This document shows, piece by piece, positions 50,002-60,600 of a DNA stretch of 64,000 nt (the stretch's first letter is position 1; every line of letters starts with the position of its first letter). Made by a program: the position numbers and the translations under genes. Source of the stretch: Ascidia mentula (Eukaryota > Chordata > Ascidiacea > Phlebobranchia > Ascidiidae); assembly GCA_947561715.1 (NCBI GenBank), contig OX387200.1, forward strand, positions 20,338,501-20,402,500, written 5' to 3'. The notes below the pieces were generated by a model. The model made no database searches. It was not told the DNA's origin and saw nothing but the letters and a program-made list of their open reading frames with translations.

Positions 50002-52194
50002 ATGTACTGCACAAATTGTGGAAGGCTACTTTTTCAAGAACACTTGTATTGCGCACATTGCGGACGCGGTAAGTGGTTTATTCTTTAATTGTCGTTTATC
50101 AGCCTTGTCAATCTGTTGTTTTGAGGTAACATTCTTGTAAATGTTAATATATCAGACAGACATATATGCCAGTAAAATAATATTGTGCAAGTATAATTAG
50201 ATTGATTCTGTGTTGCAGAGAAAGCCCATGGCAGCAATCATCCTACTTTGTCTAAATCTGAAAATGAGGGTTCTGTGATTGAAAATGTTAATTCCAGTAT
50301 AAATGGTTAGTATGCCAAACAACCTGTAGCTGAACAACTTTGGTTAACTTTGCAAAACAAAAGTTTAATAATACATGTAAAATCTACAGGTACATCATCC
50401 ATGAAACGCAAAAGTGCAACAGAAATTTTGCCATTTAGTGAATTTAAAGCAATGAAAGGCTCACAATGGAAGCAAAGAGTGTCGAAAAAGGATGAAAATG
50501 AGGAAGTGTGTGTTAACATAGGCATGCTTGAATATGGAGGGAAAGATTTTAAGTTGAAGCCAGTTCGGGGTCAATCCATTATAATTAATGTTGGAAGAAA
50601 AGAGTGTGTTCAATCCATACTGAATAAAGCCAAAGAACGGTACTTTCAATTTTATCCAAAGAGTCAAAGACATGGTGCAGTATACCACCTTGCTTTTAAA
50701 GATGGACGAATTGTTGAAGTATTGCCTGGAACAAATGAGCCATTCACTCTAGTCAAATACAAGGAGAGCATTGGTAAAGATTACAAGAAGATCATGTTAT
50801 ATCTACTTGAATGTGACAGTGAAGATGATGAAACAAATGATGCAAGTAACATTGAATGCTCTGGTAATGGAAAACAATCTCCCTCTATTCTACAAAGTTC
50901 ATTGCCTGATTTTACTGATTACTTTGATTCTAGTGAACTGGACAATATTATTGGCAATCAATGTGATTTGTTAGCCCCAAAACTCGAAAGGTATGATGGC
51001 AAAAAATTCAATGATTTGAATGCTGCACTAGAGTCATTGCATAAAAAAGTTGATGATTTAGACCAGTTGTTTATTTGTGTGCGCCGTGGGGCTCATATTC
51101 AACGTCAACTTAACTTGTGGAAAAGAGAAACCAAAAAGAAATCAGCAGAAAAGAAATTGGTTGTCCAATTTCAAGGTGAGACAGGGATTGATTCTGGTGC
51201 AATGGCTAAGGAGTTCTTTAGTCTTGTTTTGCAAAGTATTTGTGAACAATTCTTTCCTGATGGTGCCCCAGTTGACTCAATGCTTCATGTCCAAAATGGA
51301 CATTTCAAAGCATGTGGTGAAATAATAGCTGCAAGTTTGGTGCAAGGTGGGCCAGCTCCACATTGCTTACACCCAAATGTGTTCACAATTCTTGCTAACA
51401 TGGATTCAGTTGATATAACCAAACTAAATCTTGACCAACACTTTACTGAGAATGAAGGTCAACTGATACAGAGAGTTTGTGCTGACCCACTTGTTCATAC
51501 TGACATAATAACAGAAAATGGATACACAGGCAAAATCAATATTGATAGCGCCAGTGAAATTAGTCGCACAATCATGGTGAGCATCACTAATAAGCGGCTT
51601 TGCTACCTCAAAGAGTTTGCTTCAGGGCTGAGTCTGTTTGGTTTGTTCAATGTTGTCAAAAATAATGCCTTACTTTTTGCACCTTTATTCATTCCAGGCA
51701 AATTGACTGTTGATGCCAATTATGTGTCAAGTTTACTGCAACCGCAATATTCCTCAAAAAATTCCACAAAGCGGTGCGTAGAGGAGAAGATAATGGATAA
51801 CTTTCAAGATTTCTTGAACTATATTGAGGATAACTGTATTCGGGCCCCCACAGAAGAGGTTTTGGCTTACTGCTGTACTAACAGTGAAAATGAAGTCAAT
51901 GTAGAAAATATTGGAGAGACAATGACTGCAGCAGCTGATTGTACTCCAGCTGGTGTGCTAGGTTGGCTAACAGGCCAAAAACATAGGCCAATATTTGGTG
52001 ACAGTTTGTCCATATCTGTGGAATTTAATCATGACTGCATGAGCAACAACCCAAACCACACCATCTGTTTTCCTGTTGTTGGTGCATGTGCGAAAACAAT
52101 TACGTTCCCTACAAAACATATGGAAGAACTTCAAGATTTCAAATCCATCTTTATTACAGCAATGTCCAATGGCCAGGCATTTGGTTTACATTAA
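50002..52194 (+). CDS. Transposon-borne HECT-type E3 ubiquitin ligase
   Basis: Three exons (50002-50068, 50219-50305, 50390-52194) encode about 652 residues. Exon 1 is a zinc ribbon with cysteines at 3, 6, 17 and 20 (CTNC, then CAHCG). A Ser/Thr-rich linker and a middle region follow (MLEYGGKDFKLKPVRGQSI, a possible ubiquitin-like beta-grasp segment). The HECT domain runs from about residue 290: LVVQFQGETGIDSGAMAKEF matches the HECT N-lobe, GGPAPHCLHP the substrate-adjacent loop, and GACAKTITFPTKHMEELQDF the C-lobe with the likely catalytic Cys, ending AFGLH like HECT C-termini. The closest host relatives by pattern are G2E3-like HECT proteins. It could ubiquitinate the transposase, chromatin or host defence proteins; none of this is shown. 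It is convergent with the transposase. Confidence 0.88.
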
Positions 52195-52798
52195 AAAAAT
52201 TCTTCTGTTTCATTGTTTATGTTCATAAGTAGTTGTCACTTCATTGCATGTTTCAAGTGTTATATGGCAAAACAGCAATTTAGATTTTTTACGTACTCAC
52301 TATTGTGTTCGTGACCGTCAGCATTGTCGAAGCAAAATTAGTGTTTTATTTTTTTATTCAACTGCCTCGTGTTTGTTTTGGTGAAACGTATTTCATCCTT
52401 TTATACCAAAATTGTTTTTACCTGACACTTACTATTGCATTTTTGAGGTACTGCTGCATAATTGTGAGATTTTTGTGCCACTGCTACTTGCCACTGTACA
52501 TTTATGCACTCACTTTTCTTCATTTACACTGCATGTTGTCTTTCACACTTTTCTATTCCATCATCTGTTTGCAATACAATGGGAAAAAATTTCGATTTGT
52601 ATCCTAGCATTTACAAACCACCTCTTTTAGATTCTAGTAGTGCAGTACGCTGATTGTTAATCAGTGAGTAAAAAAACAATTTTTCACAAAGTTGCCTGTG
52701 TTTGTTGGTGTAATTTGACAATTAACATACTTGCACTAACAACAAAGTTCAATATACTGAAGTACAAACATGCATACATGGCTGTGGGCTTTGACTTT
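52195..52798. other. Spacer between the two transposon genes
   Basis: This 604-bp AT-rich segment between the two convergent stop codons holds both 3' UTRs. No further gene was seen. Confidence 0.6.
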
Positions 52799-54100
52799 TT
52801 ATTCTTTTGCAACCTCCATTATCCCTTTGTACATTGCCAGTGCTTCTGCACAGGAGGTTGGCATGACAAATCCAAGTTCAGTTCGAACATAGTCAAAATA
52901 TTCCTCATATTCGTTCACTTCTTCGGGTGGGGAAATATCATTGCACACCACTTGAAATTTCTCTTGTGAGACTGCATTTATCATGTCTGCTCTTCCACCA
53001 TACCTTTCTGGCATTAAGTAAAGTAAATTTGGGCGACCAGCTATAACATTGTGTCTTGATTTTCGTATTCGATGACTATTCCAGTGATCCATTACAAAAT
53101 TTAAGTCACTTTGTAGAACTTTGGAGAAGCAATACCACACACACTCCTTGCTTAAAGGAAGTGAATAATCAACAACACCTTTAAACTCGAGATCACCAAA
53201 AAAGTTTCGCCACCAAGAAGTACGAAACTTGCACAATGTTGACCACCAACTTTCAATTCTCTGATTCCTTGGTGAAGGAACGTATCGATGTGCATTAATA
53301 CTGTTTCTGAAAAAGCACTGTGCTGCTGCCAATATCCCATTTTCTGTGCCCAAATCAGACACAATTTGCACTGGACAACCTTGTACATGTGAAACAGTTC
53401 TAAGGTACATGGAAGCTATAGTGTGTGGGCATTTATTGGAGCGTATAACATGAAGCCATAGGACCTTACGACTAAAACCATCAATGGCTGCATGTATGGA
53501 AAAACCAAATGGCTTTAATTTATCATAACCATCTATATGCCAGGCATAATTGGGCCCTGGATTGTTATACTCTCTGCGCTTCAGACGATGGCCCCTCCTG
53601 AGTTCACAGCCATCAGGATCAATTTTATTCAAAACTTCTGCAACAAAGGATCTTGGAACTCTCAAACCCTCCATCTCCAAACCATGCCACACAGAACGGT
53701 ACCCCCCACATGAAGATGGACCTTCTAAAATTTCTTTGATTCGTTTTTCAGCATCATTTATAATATTCGGATCTTTTTGCCAAGCACCACGTCTATGCAG
53801 CCCCATTTCTTGTAAGCGTCTTTTCAAGGTTCTCAAACTGAAAGTTACATTGTGGTAATTTTGCAACAAATGCAAAATTTCAGAGTGTTCATATCCTAGT
53901 TGAAAGTAGTGGGTGATGAGGTGTGTTTCATCAATGGTGGTCCCTGCAAGGAAAAATTGTATTGTCCAAACCGAAATAACAAAATTGCAATGAATGTAGG
54001 CCAACTGGAAATACACAATACAAACACACTTACCATGGCCACAATGGGTACAAAATGAATGATCAAGTCCCACATAGTGATCACAATTTAAACAATTCAT
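52799..54100 (-). CDS. Transposase, integrase-fold (rve) DDE type
   Basis: Two exons (54100-54034, 53943-52799) encode 403 residues. Exon 1 is a zinc ribbon with cysteines at 3, 6, 17 and 20 (CLNC, then CTHCG). Residues 28-72 form a helix-turn-helix-like region (YFQLGYEHSEILHLL, TLKRRLQEMGLHRRG). GGYRSVWHGLEMEGLRVPR at about 102-120 resembles the IS3-type pre-catalytic domain. The catalytic core has D160 (WHIDGYDKL), D219 (VSDLGTENG) and E253 (RNQRIESWW), with 33 residues between the last two. AAIDGFSRKVLWL is the typical rve strand. The C-terminal third (MDHWNSHRIRKSRHNVIAGRP) is the usual tail of this family. All three acidic residues are present, so it may be active. It is not a retroelement integrase, because no gag or RT is linked to it. 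Confidence 0.9.
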   Translation of the reverse strand: MNCLNCDHYVGLDHSFCTHCGHGKCVCIVYFQLAYIHCNFVISVWTIQFFLAGTTIDETHLITHYFQLGYEHSEILHLLQNYHNVTFSLRTLKRRLQEMGLHRRGAWQKDPNIINDAEKRIKEILEGPSSCGGYRSVWHGLEMEGLRVPRSFVAEVLNKIDPDGCELRRGHRLKRREYNNPGPNYAWHIDGYDKLKPFGFSIHAAIDGFSRKVLWLHVIRSNKCPHTIASMYLRTVSHVQGCPVQIVSDLGTENGILAAAQCFFRNSINAHRYVPSPRNQRIESWWSTLCKFRTSWWRNFFGDLEFKGVVDYSLPLSKECVWYCFSKVLQSDLNFVMDHWNSHRIRKSRHNVIAGRPNLLYLMPERYGGRADMINAVSQEKFQVVCNDISPPEEVNEYEEYFDYVRTELGFVMPTSCAEALAMYKGIMEVAKE

Positions 54101-54234
54101 TCAGTTGAACAGTCCCTGCCAACAACTGGAGTAGGTAAATGCTTACTTAGCTGATATAGTCGGTCACCCGTCGTGCAAACATACGAACGGAGTGAAATCA
54201 ACGAGAACCTGGCCTGTCACTACATTTTGCGTCA

Positions 54235-54594
54235 CAAGAAATATATTTCGCGCGATGTAAATATATTTCGCGCGATGTAAATATATTTCGCGCAGTGAAA
54301 ATATATTTCGCGATGTTACGAAATTTTATTTGTAGCGGTCGAAATATATTTCGCGATCTCGAAATATATTTCGCGCAGTGAAAATATATTTCGCGAAGTG
54401 AAAATATATTTCGCGCGATGTAAATATATTTCGCGCGATGTAAATATATTTCGCGCGGTGAAAAAATATTTCGCGCAGTGCAAATATATTTCGCGATCTC
54501 GAAATATATTTTGCGCGGTGAAAATATATTTCGCGCAGTGAAAATATATTTCGCGCTTCGTTAATATTTCGCGGTGGCACTTGTGGGCCACCGT
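54235..54594 (-). repeat. Right terminal inverted repeat with 20-bp array
   Basis: This is the reverse-complement counterpart of the left array: 20-bp units of AAATATATTTCGCG plus variable bases. A 30-bp different insert (about 54312-54341) breaks the array near its inner end. Read inward from the element end, the order GCACTG, TCACCG, ACATCG, TCACTT, TCACTG, CGAGAT matches the left arm apart from one extra ACATCG unit. Confidence 0.9.
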
Positions 54595-54602
54595 ACGAAG
54601 GT
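54595..54602 (+). repeat. Target-site duplication, right copy
   Basis: ACGAAGGT, identical to the octamer at 49530-49537. FNTB begins 33 bp after it. Confidence 0.92.
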
Positions 54603-54618
54603 TTGTCACGTACGATTT

Positions 54619-54631
54619 TTTTCAACAAAAG
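54619..54631 (+). promoter_or_regulatory. Possible trans-splice acceptor before FNTB
   Basis: A T-run followed by CAACAAAAG lies five bases before the FNTB start codon and reads like a splice acceptor. No FNTB exon could lie upstream without crossing the transposon. Spliced-leader trans-splicing is common in tunicates, so this could be an outron acceptor. This is an inference from position and a weak motif. Confidence 0.3.
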
Positions 54632-54635
54632 CGTA

Positions 54636-57600
54636 ATGGATTGGTTGGAAAAAGGAGATATGGATATGAAAATGAATGACGACGAAGGACTTGCAACTTA
54701 TACAAGCGTTGAGCAAGTACGTTCAAGTTTAGTTTACGCACTGGGCTAATGAATATCGATAACTTTGGATAAAATATACTTAAATGCATTCCGAATCCCG
54801 TTATAACAATCTATGGCATCCTTTTCATGAATGTTATGGGTAGATTCTTGTGTATAGGGCATTGCCTAACAAGACAAACCATGTCTTTGCCATTAACAGG
54901 AGGGTGTCGAACACAATGTGATCAAGAAATATAAAGACTTTGAAGAATTATCAGACATTCAACCTGAGTAAGACAATAGCTTTTGATTTATCCCCAAAAA
55001 CATTATATGCAGAAGAGGATTAGTGTTTTGCTTTTATATGCTACTTTGATTGTTAATTACAAATGTAAGAAAGAAGACTTTACTCATTCAAAATGTCCTA
55101 AAAGAGATATGCCATAATCTCTTTGCAGAGTATTCTTAACTAGAGATCGCCATGTTGAATATCTGTTCAAAGGCTTGGATATGCTTTCAAGGTCGTATGA
55201 GGTGCTTGCTCTTGCAAAAAAAGTTATATTGTTGGTTAAAAAACTTAGACACTGTGTATTTTTTGCAGTGTTTGGATGCAAGTAGACCATGGTTGTGTTA
55301 TTGGATTGTTCACAGTTTGACTTTGCTGGAACAAGAAGTACCTGAAAATGTCAAATCCAGGTAAGGATTATTTGTTTCCTTAAAGTCTATCAACCTGTTT
55401 GTGTTCTCAAAAAACGTTTTGTTGTAAATTTATTTTATCTTCATATTTTTTTAGGGTGTGCAGATTTCTTGCAAAGTGTCAGAATCCCACTGGTGGATTT
55501 GGAGGTGGTCCAGGCCAAATTTCTCATCTTGCTCCTACGTATGCAGCAGTAAATTGCCTCTGTTGTTTACAGATTGACGAAGCCTATAACGTCATAAACA
55601 GGTTGACTATTTATCCATTTTTTAGTAATTGTAAAATGTACACTTTTATTTTTGTTGATTGTAACTGGTGGCGGCAGTGATTCTTGTAAAAAAAAAATCA
55701 TATTTCCCTTCAGAAAAACCCTGCTTGAATATCTGCGGAGAATGCGTCAACCTGATGGCAGTTTTACTATGCATGATGGTGGGGAGTGTGACACAAGAAG
55801 TGTTTACTGTGCAGTGTCAGCAGCTTCCTTGACTGGGCTTTTAAATGAAGACTTGGAACTGTTCAATAATTCAGTGCAGTGGCTTGTAAGGTAAGTTAAA
55901 TTCATAAATGTAAAGAGATATATGACTATTATGAAGTACCAATTGTGTTCTTTGAGGTTATTATTGTTTTCAAATCAATTTCTCTTTTTTTGACATTTAT
56001 GGAAACATTGGTCTTTTAGCTTCTAATCAGTCAACTATTTTTACATAAAAAAATATCATCAGTGTCAAAGTGAAGAATAAATTTACATTTCAATGAGACA
56101 AACTCAGCCTTTTTTGAAACAAAAACACTCAGTTTCTTTAACTTCAGGTGTCAAACTTATGAGGGTGGAATGGGAGGTTGTCCCGGTACTGAAGCACACG
56201 GGGGCTACACATTCTGTGGTTATGCTGCACTGGTTCTTCTTGACCACTACAAGCTAGTTGACACTGACCGTATGTTGAGATGGGTTACAAACAAACAAAT
56301 GACATTGGAAGGTGGATTCCAGGTACAATTCAAGTTTAAAATAATATGCATCGAATTTGTTAATATTAGTTGCTGTTGTACCTTAATTTAATTGTTAATT
56401 AATTGTTGTTGTACCTTGTATTCTACCCTGTTGGTTTGGATGGATTTACCATGTGACCATGTGACCTTGTGACCGAATGACATTGTGGGTTGGTGATGGT
56501 CAAAGTGTTGGTGCTTAGTGCATTGTATGATTGTATTGAGTTAGGTGCATGGTTGTAGCAAGTTGTTTTACTTTATAGTTAACATTAATTTATATACTTG
56601 TTTTATAAATCTATTTGAATAAGATTCTATTTGAATAAGGTTATATTTGAATAAGACATATATTAAATTCCTGGAATATTGGGTAATGACTCCCAAGAGC
56701 TAAAGACTGCTTTCTATAAATACTGTCAAGGACTAAAGACTGTCCAACAGGTACAGTAATTTAGCAACAAGTGGTAGCAGAGGATCAGGAATAGAAGAAA
56801 TATGTCAAAGAAGGTCCCACCTAAGTTCAAGGAGGACTTACCATATGTTTCATGGAGAAACAAAATAGAAATGTGGCAACTAGTCACATCAGTAGACAAA
56901 AAAGAACAAGCAATTGTGGTTCTACTAGATGCTTTGGAAGGACATCCCAAGGCTGAGAAGGCGGTTTCTGAGCTAACAAAGGAAGATTTGCATGCGATAG
57001 AAGGCATGGAGAAGTTGTTGGCAAAATTGGATGCATGTTTTCAAGGTGAAAAGGTTGATGATGCATATAGTGCTTACATTGCTTTCATAAACTTTTCACA
57101 AAAAGATTTATCCATTGGTGATTATGTCATTGATTTTGAACATAAATATCAGAAAATGTGTGCACATGAAATGAAGTTGCCAGATGCTGTCTTGGCATTT
57201 AAGCTTTTAGAAGGTGCATGTTTAAATGAAACACAAAGACAATTGGCCCTAACTTTCGCACATGACATGACTTTTGATAAAATGAAATCTGCACTAAAAC
57301 GAATATTTACCAGCAATGAATGTTCCACTGCTTCCAATTCAATTTCGACCAAAGAAGAGGCATTTGTGACAAAGAAAAGGTTTTTTTCATCCAATGATAA
57401 AGTTAAACCTAAGAAGAAGTTAAATCCTCTTGACAAATTTGGCAAAATTTCCAGATGTGTTATATGTGACTCCAAAATGCATTGGGCTGTTCACTGTCCA
57501 CATAAGCAGAAGAAAGAATTTGTACAGTTAAGTGAAAAACTTGAAGAAAAAGTAAACTATATTCTGCTCTCAGAAACGAAGACCAATGAGATTCTGGTTG

Positions 57601-60600
57601 CTGACTCGTTTGGATGTGCAATATTAGATACAGCCTGCACAAGAACAGTTTGTGGGCAAAAATGGTTCAACACTTATCTTGAAGCCTTAAACAAAAACTT
57701 CAGACGCAAGGTAAAAGTAGGTAAAGCTAAGTCTATTTTCAAATTTGGGGATGGTAGACAAGTGATATCTCATCAGCGAGCAAATATACCTGCACATATA
57801 GCTGGAAAATCTTGTAGCATTGACACCTCAATTGTTCAAGACGACATTCCCTTGTTATTGAGCAAAACATCACTTAAGAAAGCAAACACTACAATAGATT
57901 TACAACATGATACTGTTACAATGTTTGGAGAAAAGGTAAAGCTATTGGTTTCCAGTAATGGACATTATTGTTTGTACATTTTGCCTCGACGAATGAATAA
58001 GAATAACCAATGTGAAAGAATTTTACTGTTTGAAGATAAACTTTCCAAGTCAAAGCTCACCAAAGCAATTTTGAAATTGCACAAACAGTTTGGTCACGCA
58101 TCCAAAGGCAATTTGGAGAAACTTTTAAAAAATGCTAATTCTTGGCAGGAAGAATACACTCACATAATAGAAAGTGTGATTGATAGCTGTGAAGTGTGTA
58201 AATTACACAAAAAGCCACCTGCTAAACCTGTTGTTGGATTTTCATGGTCAGAGAAATTTAATGATGTTGTGGCTATGGATCTACATGAGCTGGAACCAAG
58301 TTTGTGGTATTTTCACATTGTTGATATGTTTAGCCGATTTAGTAGTGCAGTAATAATTCGTAACAAAAATGCGTCTACAATTGTAAAATGCTTCATGAAG
58401 TATTGGATTAGTATATTTGGGGCACCGCATAAAGTTTTAAGTGATAATGGTCTTGAGTTTAATAACTCAGAGTTTCATGATATGTGTGCTAATTTTAACA
58501 TTGATATTGTGACTACTCCTGCTTATTCTCCGTGGTCTAATGGGTTGTGTGAAAGACACAATAAGATATTGACTGACATTTTGTGCAAAGTGAAAGCAGA
58601 CATGAAATGTGATTGGGACATTGCACTGGCTTGGGCATTGAGTGCCAAGAACTCAATGATTAATAACAATGGGTTCAGTCCAAATCAGTTGGTATTTGGT
58701 GCCAACGCAAACTTACCTACAGTGTTGGTTAACAAATTACCAGCACTAGAAGAAAAGGCCAACAGTGAGAATGTTGGTATGCATATTGCAGCTTTGCATG
58801 CTGCAAGAAGAGCTTTTGTGGAAGCTGAATCGTCCGAGAAGATTCGGAGAGCATTGAGATCTCAAACCAGAAAGACTGGTGAGAGGTATGACATTGGTCA
58901 AAAAGTGTACTATAAACGTGATGGTTCTCCATGGAGAGGACCGGCTCATGTTTTAGGCCAAGATGGCCCTGTTGTTTTTCTACGACATGGAGGACAATAT
59001 GTGAAAGTACATGTTTGTCGTATAGAACCTGCTGATGCGAAGATTTCTGTAAGAAAACAAAGTGGAGATGACGTTGAAAATTACAGTTCGTCAACTGATG
59101 AAGAGGAGATTGTAGACAAGGAAGTTGAAAGAGATAACACAGCAAATGTAGATTCTCATGTGCCTGTTAAGGTTAAGGGCTCTCTTGTGAACAAAACAGT
59201 GCTGTTTAAGCAAAATGGAGAAGAGTTCTCAGCCAAGGTTTTGAGCAGAGCTGGGAAGGCCAAAGGGAAATACAAGAACTGTTTCAACATTGAGTACAAT
59301 ACTCCTGAGAGTAAAAAGGGTATGAAAGAATGGAAGAATTTTGAAGAAGTAGAAGATCTGGCTGTAACAAACAATGATTGTAATGTGGTTACAGAACATG
59401 TATACAGAGCTGTTTCTAATACAGTTTCATTTGAAGAAGCGAAAATGGCAGAGTTAAAAAGTTGGAAGGAGAATGGTGTTTATGAGGAGGTGGCAAAAGG
59501 TGGTCGAGGTTGCATTTCTTTGAAGTGGGTCTTGTCTCTTAAAGAAACTAATGACGGCATTAAACCTAAAGCAAGGTTAGTGGCCAGAGGATTTGAAGAG
59601 GTTAATCAAGATTACTTGGATAAGGAGTCTCCCACTTGCACCAAAGATGGTCTTCGGTTGTTGATGTGTATATCCAGACAAAAGGCCTGGAAACTGAATT
59701 GTATCGATATAAAAACTGCTTTTTTGCAGGGTGAAGCTTTAAATCGAAATTTACATGTTGTGCCGCCGAATGAGGCAAACTGTCCACCAGGCACAGTTTG
59801 GAAGTTAAAGAAGTGTGTGTATGGATTGGTGGATGCTTCACGTTCATGGTATGACAGAGTAAAGCATTTTATGATTTCAGTTGGTGCAAAAATTAGTTTG
59901 TTGGATCCTGCTTTATTTTACTGGCATGACGGCAACAGTTTGCAAGGTATGGTGTCAGTGTATGTTGACGATTTTATGTGGATTGGGTCGAAGCAGTTTG
60001 AGAGTTCTGTTATTGAACGTATTCGCCAAACGTTTAAAATCGGCAAAGAGAATCAGAACAATTTTAAGTACATAGGACTGGAAGTAAACGAGGGTAAAGG
60101 CATGATCAACATAAGCCAAGCTGAATATGTTGAACAATTAAAGCAGATGAAGATCTTACCTGCAAGAAAAGAGAAACTCAATGATGAACTTTCTGTGGAG
60201 GAAAAAGATATTCTGAGAATGAAAATTGGTCAGTTATTGTGGTTGTGTACTCAAAGTCGACCAGACTTAAGTTTTGATGTTTGTATGCTTGCATCCAGAT
60301 GTAAGCATAGTACAGTAAAGGACATTCTTGATTGCAACAAAGTAATCCGAAAGGCTCAAGCAGATTGTATGATGCTAAAGTATCAAAATCTGGGACACAA
60401 TCAGAATTTGAAGTTGGTTGTCTATACCGATGCTGCTTTTGGCAATTTGTCAGATGGTGGCAGCCAAGGAGCCTATCTTTTATTTTTGGTTGGGGAAGAC
60501 AACAAATGTAATCTTTTAAGTTGGCAATCAAAGAGGATTAAAAGAGTTGTAAGAAGTACTCTTGCTGCAGAAACATTGGCAATGACTGATGGCATAGATG

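Larger units (their letters stand above)
49538..54594. mobile_element. Intact DNA transposon carrying HECT ligase and rve transposase
   Basis: A 5,057-bp element is bounded by perfect 8-bp duplications (ACGAAGGT). Its ends start ACGGTGGCCCACAAGTGCCA in inverted orientation and match for about 38 bp before continuing as arrays of a 20-bp repeat. Inside are two convergent, spliced and uninterrupted genes: a HECT-type ubiquitin ligase (50002-52194, +) and an integrase-fold DDE transposase (52799-54100, -). Each starts near its own terminal array and runs inward. Perfect duplications and open frames mean a recent insertion. Eukaryotic rve-type cut-and-paste families such as Ginger and IS3EU are possible relatives of the transposase. 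As I recall, Ginger makes about 4-bp and IS3EU about 6-bp duplications, and neither is described with a HECT gene. There are no capsid or reverse transcriptase genes. Confidence 0.9.

Noticed and set aside
52799-54100. Reading the rve transposase as a leftover of an LTR retroelement
   Set aside because: It has its own start, zinc ribbon and intron, and sits inside inverted ends with an 8-bp duplication. No gag, protease or reverse transcriptase is present.
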